From: Massilia niastensis DSM 21313
Lineage (GTDB): Bacteria; Pseudomonadota; Gammaproteobacteria; Burkholderiales; Burkholderiaceae_D
DNA: 64,000 bases
Direction: 5' to 3'
NCBI RefSeq assembly: GCF_000382345.1
Contig: NZ_KB908092.1
Span: forward strand, 51,175-115,174
In this document: in pieces, positions 44,848 to 53,906 of the stretch
Layout of the letters: every line of letters begins with the position of its first letter
Numbering within the stretch: position 1 is the stretch's first letter
Notes under the pieces: model-generated
Told to the model about the DNA's origin: nothing
The model's database searches: none
The model's input: the letters and a program-made list of their open reading frames with translations, nothing else
Program-made: the position numbers and the translations under genes

Positions 44848-46521
44848 GTGCACGACCACGACCACGACGGCCAACAGTCCCCGGCCGTCCCACCCGATAA
44901 TCCCGCGCGCAGGCGCATCTTCCGGGCCGCCGCCGCCGCCGGGCTGGGCTCGGCCTTGCCGGGCCTGGCCGAAGCGAAGCCGGCAGCCGGCGCGCCCGCC
45001 AGGGCCGTCAAGGGTTCGCTCGACGCCAAGCTCAAGGCGCACGTGAAGAACGTGGTCGTGATCTACCTGGAGAACCGCAGTTTCAACAACCTGTTCGCCG
45101 ACTTCCCCGGCCTGGCCGCGCCGCTGTCGGCCTTGCCGGCGGCGGCCGTGCAGCAGCGCGACCGCGACGGCTCGGTGCTGCCCAGCTTGCCGAAGATCTG
45201 GGGCGGGATGGTGCCGGGCCGCCAGAACATCGGCGGCAAGGATGTCCTGATCACGGAAGACCAGCTCGTGAACCTGCCGAACGCGCCATACAGATTGACC
45301 GATGCCGAGGGCAAGCCGCTGCCGGAAGCGGTCGTCACGCGCGACCTGGTCCACCAGTTCTATCACAACCAGATGCAGATCAACGGCGGCAGGAACGACG
45401 GCTTCGCTGCCTGGTCGGACTCCGGCGCACTGGTGATGGGGCATTACGGCGAAACGGCGAAGAACCTGGGCCTGTGGCAGATCGCGCGCGAGTTCACGCT
45501 GTGCGACAACTTCTTCATGGCCGCTTTCGGCGGGTCCTACCTGAACCACCAGTTCCTGATCAGCGGCCGCACGCCCGAGTATTTCCATGCCGCCGAGACC
45601 GCCGCGAAATCGAAGATCGCGGTGCTCGAGGATGGCCCGACCGGCTGCCGCCTGGCGCTGGCGCCCGATTCGCCGAAGTCGGCGCTGGAGGGCAAGCCGA
45701 AGTTCGTCCACAACGGCGCGATGACGCCGGACGGCTATGCGGTCAACACGATGGCGCCGCCGTACCAGCCGAGCTGGGTGCGTCCGGCCTTCGATGGCGA
45801 TCCGCAGCACGCCGACCCGAAGGACGCCTCGGTGCTGCCGCCGCAGACCTACGGGACGATCGGCGACCTGCTGTCCGAGCGCGGCGTGAGCTGGGCCTGG
45901 TACGGCGGGGCCTGGCAGGCCGCGCTCGACGGGCGCGGGGCAGGGCAGCGCCCGAACTTCCAGCACCATCACCAGCCGTTCAACTATTTTCAACAGTTCG
46001 CGCCGGGCACGAAGGCGCGCGCCGAACACTTGCGCGATGGCGGGCTGGGCGACAGCCCGATCTCGAACAAGTTCCTGGCCGATGTGGTGGCGGGCAAGCT
46101 GCCGGCGGTGGCGTTCTACAAGCCGCAGGGCAACCTGAACCTGCATGCGGGCTATTCGGACATCGAGTCGGGCGACCAGCACGTGGCCAACGTGATCGAG
46201 CACCTGAAGAAGTCGCCGCAGTGGAAGGACATGGTGGTCGTGATCACCTTCGACGAGAACGGCGGCTGGTGGGACCACGTGGCGCCGCCGCAGGGCGACC
46301 GCTGGGGGCCGGGGTCGCGCATTCCGGCGATCGTCGTGTCGCCGCATGCGAAGCGGGGGGCGGTGGACCACAATTTTTATGACACTACCTCGATCCTGCG
46401 CTTCATCACGCGCCTGCATGGCCTGCCGCTGCTGGAGGGGCTGGCGGCGCGCAACAAGGCGTTCGCGGAGCGCGGGGCGCGGCCGCCGGGGGATTTGACG
46501 GCGGCGCTGCGGTTTCGCTGA
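44848..46521 (+). CDS. Tat-exported AcpA/phospholipase C-type phosphoesterase
   Basis: A 557-aa protein starting at GTG 44848 (AGGAGA upstream). A twin-arginine signal (NPARRRIFRAAAAAGLGSAL) leads into a phosphoesterase-family domain. Metal and catalytic motifs are VVVIYLENRSFNNLFADFPG, YHNQMQINGGRNDGFAAWSD, MGHYGETAKNLGLW and VVVITFDENGGWWDHVAPPQ. Francisella AcpA (acid phosphatase) and bacterial phospholipase C share this fold. I favour acid phosphatase by length and lack of C-terminal PLC repeats; the substrate remains open. Confidence 0.88.
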   Translation: MHDHDHDGQQSPAVPPDNPARRRIFRAAAAAGLGSALPGLAEAKPAAGAPARAVKGSLDAKLKAHVKNVVVIYLENRSFNNLFADFPGLAAPLSALPAAAVQQRDRDGSVLPSLPKIWGGMVPGRQNIGGKDVLITEDQLVNLPNAPYRLTDAEGKPLPEAVVTRDLVHQFYHNQMQINGGRNDGFAAWSDSGALVMGHYGETAKNLGLWQIAREFTLCDNFFMAAFGGSYLNHQFLISGRTPEYFHAAETAAKSKIAVLEDGPTGCRLALAPDSPKSALEGKPKFVHNGAMTPDGYAVNTMAPPYQPSWVRPAFDGDPQHADPKDASVLPPQTYGTIGDLLSERGVSWAWYGGAWQAALDGRGAGQRPNFQHHHQPFNYFQQFAPGTKARAEHLRDGGLGDSPISNKFLADVVAGKLPAVAFYKPQGNLNLHAGYSDIESGDQHVANVIEHLKKSPQWKDMVVVITFDENGGWWDHVAPPQGDRWGPGSRIPAIVVSPHAKRGAVDHNFYDTTSILRFITRLHGLPLLEGLAARNKAFAERGARPPGDLTAALRFR

Positions 46522-46598
46522 GAGGTGAGCGATACCTTGAGGTTCGACCGACTGGCTGTTATACAATCGGTCGTCTTCCACTCCCTCATCCATTCGCC

Positions 46599-47618
46599 AT
46601 GAGACTTCACCATCGCGCGCTCGTCCGGGCCGTCTTCCTGGCGGCAGGAATGTTCCTGGCTTGCGGACCGCTTCGGGCGCAGGCGCCGGGCACGCCGGAA
46701 AGTTATGTGCGCGATGGCAGGGAGGCCTACGCCGCCAGGTCGTATGGCATGGCGGCCACGAACTTCCGCCAGGCCGCGACACTGCGGCCCGATAACGCCG
46801 AGTACCAGTTGCTGCTGGCCACGGCGCTGATGTCCGACCGGCGTCCCGACGAGGCGCGCGAATTTTTCGCGAAGGCGCTGCAACTCGACCCGTCGCTCCA
46901 GCCACAGGTGGACGCCTGGCTGGCGAACGCGCGCACGGCGCGCCCGCCGGCGGCTGCAGCCGCGCCGCAGCCGCCGCAGGCCATGCCGGAACCAGCGCGC
47001 ACGCCGGCGCGCCCAGCTCCGGCGCCTGTCCCTGGCGCGGTCCGCAATGGTCCCTGGCAGCCCGGCGACGCGGTCGAGGTGGAGTACCGTGAAGGTTTCT
47101 GGATCCCCGGCATCGTTACCGCAGCCGACCCCGGTGCCTGTGCCTACTATCGTGTCCGGGCCGATGCTTACGGCAAGGGCAATCCTTCCAACCTCGGCTA
47201 TTCCTGCAAGAGCGTGCGCGCGCCCACCGGCGTGGCAGCGCCACGTGCCGAATGCGGAGGAGGCAACCCGAACTGCCCACCGGCCGCGCCTCCCCCGCTG
47301 GGCACTTACCTCTGCAACGAATCCGTGTGGCAGGGACCAGGAGCCAATCCGCAGTTTCGCGACCAGTATCGCGGACCGCTGTCATTGCTGCCGGGGGGAC
47401 GCTACCGCCTCCACGAAGGCGGGGCGGTAGGCAGCTACCGCTACAACCCGGCGACCTACCGCATGGACTGGAGCGGTGGCGACATCGCGGCCCGGGGCGG
47501 AGTCGGTAGCTATGGCCTGGACGGCAGCACGCCGGAGATCACGATCGTCTTCGACACCGACAGCACGCGCCGCAGCGGCAGTCGCGCGTCGAGCTGGCAG
47601 TGCGGCCTGGGGCGATGA
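46599..47618 (+). CDS. Exported TPR protein with Tudor/agenet-like segment
   Basis: A 339-aa protein with a signal peptide (about 1-27, FLACGPLRAQ). Two TPR-like repeats span residues 30-105 (YAARSYGMAATNFRQAATLR, AREFFAKALQLDPSLQPQVD). A Pro/Ala linker follows, then a small beta domain GDAVEVEYREGFWIPGIVTA with YYRVRADAYGKGNPSNLGYS, resembling a Tudor/agenet barrel. The C-terminal half has paired Cys (YLCNESVWQGPGANPQFRDQ, SSWQCGLGR) and GGRYRLHEGG. I do not recognise the full architecture. It stands alone downstream of the phosphatase gene. Confidence 0.75.
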   Translation: MRLHHRALVRAVFLAAGMFLACGPLRAQAPGTPESYVRDGREAYAARSYGMAATNFRQAATLRPDNAEYQLLLATALMSDRRPDEAREFFAKALQLDPSLQPQVDAWLANARTARPPAAAAAPQPPQAMPEPARTPARPAPAPVPGAVRNGPWQPGDAVEVEYREGFWIPGIVTAADPGACAYYRVRADAYGKGNPSNLGYSCKSVRAPTGVAAPRAECGGGNPNCPPAAPPPLGTYLCNESVWQGPGANPQFRDQYRGPLSLLPGGRYRLHEGGAVGSYRYNPATYRMDWSGGDIAARGGVGSYGLDGSTPEITIVFDTDSTRRSGSRASSWQCGLGR

Positions 47619-47849
47619 ACACACCCTGATCCGGATCGACCTCCGAACCGCCAGCGCCGTCCACGTGACGGCGTTGTTGCGCTGGGCAGCCATCATCCCA
47701 GCCCCAGTTGCAACAAGGCTACCGCGCGCTCCCCCAAAAGGCACAGCGATACACTTCGACCAGCTCGAAATTGCGTTGTTGATATTGATTGTTGCGGTCG
47801 CATCCCCGCGTCCCCCGCGCACAAGCTCCACCTATTTCAGGAGAACACC

Positions 47850-48659
47850 ATGCACAAGAAACAGGTCCTCAAAAGCCTGATGGCCGTATCGGCCGTGGCC
47901 GCCATGCTCGGATCCTTCGGCGTCCATGCCCAGACCGGCCAGACCGCCCAGCAGATGACCAATCACAGCGCCCAGCAGGGCAACCCCAATCTCACAGGCA
48001 AGGCCGCCAGCGACGGCACGGTGGGTAACACCAACAGCCAGGGCATGGAAGACCGCAGCGGCCAGACCGGCAGCAGCAGCAGCGCCGCCACCCAGTCCGG
48101 CAGCAGCGATACCGCCGCCACCACCGGCGCATCGGGCGCCGGCGCCAGTGCGCCGGCGGCCGCCAAGGCCAAGCTGGGCAGCGCGGACCGCAAGGCCCTC
48201 ACCGACATGGCGATGTCCAACATGGCCGAGATCGAAACCGGCAAGCTGGCCGTGAGCAAGAGCCAGAATGCGGACATCAAGGCCTTCGCCCAGCAGATGG
48301 TCGACGACCACACCAAGGCGCAGGCCGACGTGGCGGCGCTCGCCCAGGCCAAGGGCGTGACCCTGCCGACCGAGCTGGACGCCAAGCACAAGGCCAAGGG
48401 CGCGATGCTGGAAAAGCTCAGCGGTGAGGAATTCGACCGCGCCTACCTGAAGCAGTCCGGCATGGCCGACCACAGGGACGCCCATGGCAAGCTGAAGAAA
48501 GGCATGAAGAGCGCCAAGGATGCGGACGTCAAGGCGCTGGCAAGCAAGATGAGCCCGGTGGTCGAGCAGCACCTGAAGGCGGCCGAGCAGCTGAATGCCT
48601 CCAGGTCGCGCAGCGCCGTCGGCACCTCCGGCACGCCCACCACCGAATCGGGCAAGTAA
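47850..48659 (+). CDS. Exported DUF4142-family protein
   Basis: A 269-aa protein: signal peptide (MHKKQVLKSLMAVSAVAAML), a low-complexity Gln/Ser/Gly/Thr region (about 28-105), then a DUF4142 four-helix domain: MAMSNMAEIETGKLAVSKSQ, IKAFAQQMVDDHTKAQADVA and YLKQSGMADHRDAHGKLKKG. The domain is ferritin-like in shape and occurs in periplasmic stress proteins; its function is unknown. AGGAG lies 8 bases before the ATG. The 231-bp gap before it shows no gene. Confidence 0.88.
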   Translation: MHKKQVLKSLMAVSAVAAMLGSFGVHAQTGQTAQQMTNHSAQQGNPNLTGKAASDGTVGNTNSQGMEDRSGQTGSSSSAATQSGSSDTAATTGASGAGASAPAAAKAKLGSADRKALTDMAMSNMAEIETGKLAVSKSQNADIKAFAQQMVDDHTKAQADVAALAQAKGVTLPTELDAKHKAKGAMLEKLSGEEFDRAYLKQSGMADHRDAHGKLKKGMKSAKDADVKALASKMSPVVEQHLKAAEQLNASRSRSAVGTSGTPTTESGK

Positions 48660-48713
48660 GGCGGCAAGCAAGGAGGCAAGCTAGCCGCCCGGTTGCCCGC
48701 GCCGCCTGTCCCA

Positions 48714-49274
48714 TCAGGCGGCGTGCGGCATCTTCCCGGCGCGCGCCACGGGTGCGCTGCCCTTCCATTTTCCTTCGATCCGCTCGACGGCGATCTCGAT
48801 GCCGACGATGGCCTTGAGCATGGCGTCGATGTAGTCGCGCGGCGCATCGTCCACCGACCAGGGCGCGCTCTGGCTCGCCTCATGGCGTCCGCTCTGCCGG
48901 TGCACCAGGGCCAGCAGCCATTGCGGGTCGTCGACCGTGCGCAGCCGCCCGTGGACGTGCACCACCTCGTAGTCCCAGGTCGGCACCACGCGGCCCTGCT
49001 TCTCGACTTTCTCCAGCCGGTCCGGCGTCACATAGCCGGACGGGCCGCGGAACACCACCAGCGCCTGCTGGCCGTCGCGGCGCCAGACCGGATTGGCGCG
49101 CGCGACGTGGGCGCGCAGCACGCCCTGCGCGCCGGAGGGCAGGAATTCGAAGGGCAGGTGGTCGGCATCCGGCGCGCCCTCGTGCGCCGTGACCAGCATG
49201 CCGAGCGGGTGCCTGGCGATCAGGCCGAGCAGGGCTTCCGGCTGCGTTTGCCGGTGGCGTTCGGGCAGGTACAT
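48714..49274 (-). CDS. PaiB-like FMN-binding negative transcriptional regulator
   Basis: A 186-aa protein from ATG 49274: MYLPERHRQTQPEALLGLIA, then HPLGMLVTAHEGAPDADHLP, HVARANPVWRRDGQQALVVF and YVTPDRLEKVEKQGRVVPTW (PTWDYEVVHVHG follows). These are PaiB-family markers of an FMN-binding split barrel. Its start codon overlaps the OsmC-like stop (TGATG), so the two are translationally coupled. Divergent from a MocR/PdxR regulator, which probably controls the pair; this arrangement is common for PaiB-like genes. Confidence 0.87.
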   Translation of the reverse strand: MYLPERHRQTQPEALLGLIARHPLGMLVTAHEGAPDADHLPFEFLPSGAQGVLRAHVARANPVWRRDGQQALVVFRGPSGYVTPDRLEKVEKQGRVVPTWDYEVVHVHGRLRTVDDPQWLLALVHRQSGRHEASQSAPWSVDDAPRDYIDAMLKAIVGIEIAVERIEGKWKGSAPVARAGKMPHAA

Positions 49275-49738
49275 CAGCGCGCCTCCATCACGACCACCTC
49301 GGCCTTGAGCGAGTTGGCGACATAGCATTTCTCGTGCGCGAGGTGGTGGATCTGCGCGATGTCGGCGGCCTCGGGACGGCGCTCGCCGCCGAACACGATG
49401 GCCGGGCGCAGCTCGATGCGCACCAGGGCGGCGCGGCCCCCGGCGTCCTGGTCCAGCAGGCCGAGCGCCCGGTCGTCGTAGCTGTCGACCACGAAGCCGC
49501 GCTGCGCGGCGATCGACAGGAAGAACAGCATGTGGCAGCTCGATGCCGCCGCGACCAGGGCTTCCTCGGGATCGACGGCAGCCGGGTCGGACATCGGGAC
49601 CGGCACCGACAGGGGCGAAGACGAGGCCGGCACCTGCAGGCCGCCGTCGAAGGACCAGGCATGGGCGCGGCTGTAGCGCTGGTCAAGAAAAGGCTGGCCG
49701 GCGCGCTGCCAGGCCACCCGGGCGTCGAACTGCTTCAT
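49274..49738 (-). CDS. OsmC-family protein (peroxide/hydroperoxide reductase-like)
   Basis: A 154-aa OsmC/Ohr-fold protein. The first half has VDPEEALVAAASSCHMLFFL with the reactive Cys in SSCHM; the usual second Cys falls in LAHEKCYVANSLKAE. Thus both redox cysteines of the OsmC family are present. It would reduce organic hydroperoxides using a dithiol. First gene of a two-gene operon with the PaiB-like gene, starting 98 bp from the divergent MocR/PdxR gene. Confidence 0.87.
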   Translation of the reverse strand: MKQFDARVAWQRAGQPFLDQRYSRAHAWSFDGGLQVPASSSPLSVPVPMSDPAAVDPEEALVAAASSCHMLFFLSIAAQRGFVVDSYDDRALGLLDQDAGGRAALVRIELRPAIVFGGERRPEAADIAQIHHLAHEKCYVANSLKAEVVVMEAR

Positions 49739-49836
49739 CGTTCCTCCTTGTGGTGAGCGGTCATCATAGGCCCGCCCTTTGGCTTGCTCAAATAGCCAAT
49801 TCCAGCGAAGATGGGCGTACCAATTTTGCGCGCCCC

Positions 49837-51342
49837 ATGCACATCCACGACATCATCGCCGCCGAGCCGCTCGACCGCAGCGGCCTCGTCCCGCTGTTCC
49901 GCCAGCTGTACAGCCGGCTGAAGGGGGCGATCCTGGGCGGCGCCCTGGCGCCGGGTGCGCGCCTGCCGGCCACGCGCGACCTGTGCCGGCTGCTGGGCGT
50001 GTCGCGCCAGACCGTGCTGGCCGCCTACGACCAGCTGTCCGCCGAGGGCTACCTGCGCGGCGGGGTCGGGCAGGGGACCTTCGTGGACACGGCGCTGCCG
50101 GCCGGGCGCGAGGAAACGCCCGCGCCCGGCCTGCTGCGTCCCCTGCCGGCGCGCGGCGCGGCGATGGCGGTCGCGATGTCCGCGGCGCGCTACCACGAAG
50201 GACCGGTGCGCGCCTTCCGGCCCAGCATGCCGGGCCTGGACCTGTTCCCCTTCGACCAGTGGCGCAAGCTCGAGTTGCAGCAGCTGCGCCGTCCGGGACC
50301 GCACATGGGCTACAGCGATCCGGCCGGGTACGCGCGGCTGCGCGAGCTGCTGTGCGCCTACCTGCGCGCCTCGCGCGGCGTCGAGTGCACGCCCGGCCAG
50401 GTGGTGATCACGTCCGGCTCGCAGCAGGCGCTGTACCTGCTGGCGCACCTGCTGCTGGCGCCGGGCGACGCGGTCTGGGTCGAGTCGCCCGGCTACCAGG
50501 GCGCGAGCGCGCCGATGGCGGTGGCGGGCGCGCGCATCTGCACCCTGCCGGTCGATGCCGAGGGCATGGACGTGGCCTATGGCGCCTTTCATTATCCGGA
50601 TGCGCGCATGGTGTTCGCCACGCCTTCGCACCAGCTGCCGCTGGGCGTGACCATGAGCCTGGCGCGCCGGCTCGAGCTGCTGCGCTGGGCCAGCGCGAAC
50701 AAGGCCTGGATCATCGAGGACGACTACGACAGCGAATACCGCTACACCGGGCCGCCGCTGGCCTCGCTGCAAGGACTGGACCGTTCCGGCTGCGTGATCT
50801 ACGTGGGCACGCTGTCGAAGGTGCTGTTCCCCGGCCTGCGGCTGGGCTACGTGGTGGCGCCGCCCGCGCTGGCCGAAGCGCTGGCGCGCGCCAAGGCGGT
50901 GGTCGACCGCCACACCGCCATCGTGCCGCAGGCGGTGCTGGCCGAGTTCATCGCCGCCGGCCATTTCGCGCGCCATATCCGGCGCACCCGCGAGGCCTAT
51001 GGCGAACGGCGCGAAGCGCTGCTGGCGGCGATCGACGAGCGGCTGGCGGAGCGCCTGGCCTGCGGCCCGTCGGATGCGGGACTCGACCTGTGCGTGCACT
51101 TCCGTCCGGGCCGTGACGGGCGCCTGCCGGACGAGGCGCGGGTGGCCCGGGCCGCCCTGGAAGCGGGCATCGAACTGCGTCCGCTGGCCTATTATGCGAA
51201 TCCCGCCGCCGGCCCGGAATGCGCGGTCGTTCCCGGCCTGGTGCTCGGCTTTTCCGCGGTCGGCCCGGACGACATCCGGCGCGGCGTCGACGGCCTGGCG
51301 CAGGTGCTGGCGCGCGAGGCAGGGAAGGCCGGCCCGGCCTGA
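49837..51342 (+). CDS. MocR/PdxR-family regulator with aminotransferase domain
   Basis: A 501-aa chimera from ATG 49837. The GntR-type winged helix (about 15-85) contains LVPLFRQLYSRLKGAILGGA and RDLCRLLGVSRQTVLAAYDQ. The fold-type I aminotransferase domain has SGSQQALYLLAHLLLAPGDA, EDDYDSEYRYTG and the PLP Lys in YVGTLSKVLFPGLRLGYVVA. PdxR members control PLP synthesis; others control local genes. Divergence from the osmC-paiB pair suggests they are its targets. A longer in-frame start (49543) runs through osmC and is rejected. Confidence 0.9.
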   Translation: MHIHDIIAAEPLDRSGLVPLFRQLYSRLKGAILGGALAPGARLPATRDLCRLLGVSRQTVLAAYDQLSAEGYLRGGVGQGTFVDTALPAGREETPAPGLLRPLPARGAAMAVAMSAARYHEGPVRAFRPSMPGLDLFPFDQWRKLELQQLRRPGPHMGYSDPAGYARLRELLCAYLRASRGVECTPGQVVITSGSQQALYLLAHLLLAPGDAVWVESPGYQGASAPMAVAGARICTLPVDAEGMDVAYGAFHYPDARMVFATPSHQLPLGVTMSLARRLELLRWASANKAWIIEDDYDSEYRYTGPPLASLQGLDRSGCVIYVGTLSKVLFPGLRLGYVVAPPALAEALARAKAVVDRHTAIVPQAVLAEFIAAGHFARHIRRTREAYGERREALLAAIDERLAERLACGPSDAGLDLCVHFRPGRDGRLPDEARVARAALEAGIELRPLAYYANPAAGPECAVVPGLVLGFSAVGPDDIRRGVDGLAQVLAREAGKAGPA

Positions 51343-51356
51343 TTTATACTGTCTCG

Positions 51357-51920
51357 ATGACGACTACCCGCTGCTCCTGGGCCAACATGGCCAACCCCCG
51401 CTACATCGCCTACCACGACCACGAATGGGGCGTTCCCTGCCACGACGAGAACACGCTGTTCGAGATGCTCAACCTCGAAGGCGCGCAGGCCGGCCTGTCC
51501 TGGGAAACCATCCTGAACAAACGCGACAACTACCGCGCCGCTTTCGATAACTGGGATGCGCGGAAGATCGCCGCCTATGGCGACGACAAGGTGGCCGAGC
51601 TGCTGGCCAATCCGGGCATCGTGCGCAACCGCCTGAAGGTGGCGGCCGCGATCACCAACGCGAAAGCCTACCTGGCGCTGCGCGAACAGGGCTCCAGCCT
51701 CGACCGGTACCTGTGGAGCTTCGTGGACGGCAAGCCGATCGTGAACGACTGGCCGGACGGCATGCGCCCGGCGCGCACCGAGCTGTCGGACCGCCTTTCG
51801 AAGGATTTGTCGAAGCGCGGCTTCAAGTTCGTCGGCTCGACCATCATCTACGCCTACATGCAGGGCATCGGCATGGTCGACGACCATGACCGCGCCTGTA
51901 TTTGCCGGACCAGGCGCTGA
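51357..51920 (+). CDS. tag: DNA-3-methyladenine glycosylase I
   Basis: A 187-aa enzyme: RCSWANMANPRYIAYHDHEW opens the Tag domain, with LFEMLNLEGAQAGLSWETIL, GIVRNRLKVAAAITNAKAYL and KFVGSTIIYAYMQGIGMVDD further on. The zinc ligands fit Cys6, a His of YHDHEWG, and the C-terminal His and Cys of VDDHDRACIC. It excises 3-methyladenine and related alkylation products from DNA. It starts 14 bp after the PdxR-like gene and overlaps or abuts mnmC. Confidence 0.94.
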   Translation: MTTTRCSWANMANPRYIAYHDHEWGVPCHDENTLFEMLNLEGAQAGLSWETILNKRDNYRAAFDNWDARKIAAYGDDKVAELLANPGIVRNRLKVAAAITNAKAYLALREQGSSLDRYLWSFVDGKPIVNDWPDGMRPARTELSDRLSKDLSKRGFKFVGSTIIYAYMQGIGMVDDHDRACICRTRR

Positions 51921-51921
51921 C

Positions 51922-53577
51922 ATGGATCCGCGCGAACACTGGCGCGGACGCGAGCGCTACACGGTCTTCGATGCCGCCTACGGCGACGGCAGCGGCACGC
52001 GCGCGCTGTTCGAGGCCTGGCGCGCCGACCCGCAGCGGCCGGCGCGGCTGCACGTGGTGGCGCTGGCGGACGGCCTGCTGCCGGGATTTCACCGCATCCC
52101 GCAGGACGCGCCTGGCCTGACGCTCGACCTGCTGGCGGCGCCGCTCGCGGCCGCGCTGGCCCAGCTCGATGCGCGCCTCGACTGCATCCGCCTGCATGGC
52201 GTGGCCGAACCCGGCGCGTCCTTCGCGCGTCCGCTGGCGCGGCTGACTGCGCTCGGCGCGCCCCTCGCCTCGACCGGGCTGGACGACGAACAGCGCGCGG
52301 CGCTGCAGGCGCAAGGCTTCGTCTTCGATGGCGACGGCGCCGTCTTCGCCAGCCGCAAGCCGCGCCTGCCGCTGACGCCCACGCCCGCGCGCCGCGCGCT
52401 GGTGATCGGCGCCGGCCTGGCCGGTTCGGCCGCGGCGGCGCGCCTGTGCGCGCGCGGCTGGCAGGTGACCCTGCTGGAACGCCATGCGCGGCCGGCGATG
52501 GGCGCTTCCGGCAACCTGGCGGGCATCTTCATGCCGCTGCTGTCCCGCGACGACAACATCCCCACGCGCCTGACCCGCGCCGCCTACCTGTACGCGCTGC
52601 GCGCCTGGGAGCAGCTGGGCGGGATCGGCCGCGCGATCGACGGCCAGGCCTGCGGCGTGCTGCAGCTGGCGCGCGACGCCGGCCATGCCGCGGTCTCGCG
52701 CGCGATCGCGGCCGAAGGGGGCACGCCGCCGGATTTCGCGCGCTGGCTCGAGCGCGAGGAGGCGCAGGCCCTGCTCGGGCTGCCGGCGCCGGACGGCGGC
52801 TGGCTGTTTCCGCAGGGCGGCTGGGCGCGCCCGGGCAGCGTGTGCGACGCCATGCTGGCGTCCTGCGGCGAACGCCTGGTGCAGCGTTTCGGCGTCGGGA
52901 ATGTCGGCCTGGAGCGCGCCGACGGCGAGTGGCTGGCGCGCGGCGCGGAGGGCGCGCTGCTGGGCCAGGCGCCGACCGTGGTGCTGGCCAACGGCGTCGG
53001 CGCGCGCCAGACGGCGCAGGCGGCCACGCTGCCGCTGGCGGCGCTGCGCGGCCAGGTGACCCACCTCGATGCCGCCAGCCTGCCGCGCCTGCCGGTGGTG
53101 CTTTGCCGCGAGGCTTACCTGACCCCGGCCGCGCACGGCGTCTGCTGCGCCGGCGCGACCTATGACCTCGATGACGATCCCGCGCTGCGCAGCGCGAGCC
53201 AGGAAGAGAACATCGAGCGCCTGCGCGCGCTGGTGTCCGATCCCGGCGCCGCCGCCGGCGCCCCGCTCGCGGGCAGGGTGGGCTTCCGCTGCGTGGCGCC
53301 GGACCGCCTGCCGCTGGTCGGCCGCCTGCCCGACTTCGCCGCCGCCGGCAGCACCGAGCGCCTGCGCGACGTGCCGCGCCATCCGGGCCTGCATGCGCTG
53401 CTCGGCTATGCCTCGCGCGGCCTGACCTGGGCGCCGCTGGCCGCCGAACTGCTGGCGGCCCAGCTGGAGGGCGAACCGCTGCCGCTGGAAACAAGCCTGG
53501 CCGACGCGCTCGATCCGGCCCGCTTCGTGCTGCGCGCCCGGCGCACCAGCCGGGCGCCGGGCAGCGAGGCGGAATAA
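51922..53577 (+). CDS. mnmC: MnmC, FAD-dependent tRNA cmnm5s2U34 oxidoreductase with degenerate methyltransferase domain
   Basis: About 551 aa from ATG 51922 (1 bp after the tag stop); ATG 51886 is in frame and would overlap tag. The C-terminal FAD domain is intact: LVIGAGLAGSAAAARLCARG, LERHARPAMGASGNLAGIFM, PRLPVVLCREAYLTPAAHGV and CCAGATYDLDDDPALRSASQ. The N-terminal part is only about 150 residues against roughly 240 in E. coli MnmC. The SAM loop is altered (VFDAAYGDGSGTRALFEAW) and the catalytic DGFAP region is replaced by CIRLHGVAEPGA. The protein should therefore remove the carboxymethyl group but may not methylate. Confidence 0.88.
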   Translation: MDPREHWRGRERYTVFDAAYGDGSGTRALFEAWRADPQRPARLHVVALADGLLPGFHRIPQDAPGLTLDLLAAPLAAALAQLDARLDCIRLHGVAEPGASFARPLARLTALGAPLASTGLDDEQRAALQAQGFVFDGDGAVFASRKPRLPLTPTPARRALVIGAGLAGSAAAARLCARGWQVTLLERHARPAMGASGNLAGIFMPLLSRDDNIPTRLTRAAYLYALRAWEQLGGIGRAIDGQACGVLQLARDAGHAAVSRAIAAEGGTPPDFARWLEREEAQALLGLPAPDGGWLFPQGGWARPGSVCDAMLASCGERLVQRFGVGNVGLERADGEWLARGAEGALLGQAPTVVLANGVGARQTAQAATLPLAALRGQVTHLDAASLPRLPVVLCREAYLTPAAHGVCCAGATYDLDDDPALRSASQEENIERLRALVSDPGAAAGAPLAGRVGFRCVAPDRLPLVGRLPDFAAAGSTERLRDVPRHPGLHALLGYASRGLTWAPLAAELLAAQLEGEPLPLETSLADALDPARFVLRARRTSRAPGSEAE

Positions 53578-53615
53578 GCATTCGACAACAGGCTCAAAAA
53601 AATTTTCATACCCGC

Positions 53616-53645
53616 GAATCCTTTTGCGAACCCGGCGCCTCTTAG
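53616..53645 (+). promoter_or_regulatory. Possible ECF-type promoter of the DUF2892/sigma pair
   Basis: GAATCC (53616-53621) and CTCTTAG (53639-53645) are 17 bp apart, upstream of the DUF2892 gene, in a pattern resembling ECF-sigma promoters. Autoregulation by the ECF sigma factor encoded just downstream would fit. No second copy was compared, so this stays tentative. Confidence 0.25.
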
Positions 53646-53684
53646 CTGGCGAGGACCTTCCTCATTCACCAAAAGGAGAGCAGA

Positions 53685-53906
53685 ATGTTTTACGTTAAAA
53701 ATGTACCAGGCTGGGAGCGCGTGCTGCGCGTGATCGCCGGCCTCGCGGCCATCGCCATCGGCCTGCTGGGCGTCAAAGGCGTCGCCAGCGTGCTCGTCGC
53801 CGTGTCCGCGGCCGGCATCGTGGCTTCCGGGCTGTTCGGCTTTTGCCCGGCCTGCGCCATGGTCGGACGCCGTCTCGACAAGGCAAGAAAGCATGGCTCT
53901 CTCTGA
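53685..53906 (+). CDS. DUF2892 (YgaP-type) small membrane protein
   Basis: A 73-aa protein: MFYVKNVPGWERVLRVIAGL begins the DUF2892 family, two short hydrophobic helices follow (AIAIGLLGVKGVASVLVAV and SAAGIVASGLFGFCPACAMV), with CPAC near the end. In YgaP the same segment anchors a rhodanese; here there is none. The CxxC could be redox- or metal-sensitive. AAAAGGAGAG lies just upstream. It overlaps the ECF sigma gene by 14 bp, so it may act as a membrane partner of that factor; this is inference. Confidence 0.85.
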   Translation: MFYVKNVPGWERVLRVIAGLAAIAIGLLGVKGVASVLVAVSAAGIVASGLFGFCPACAMVGRRLDKARKHGSL

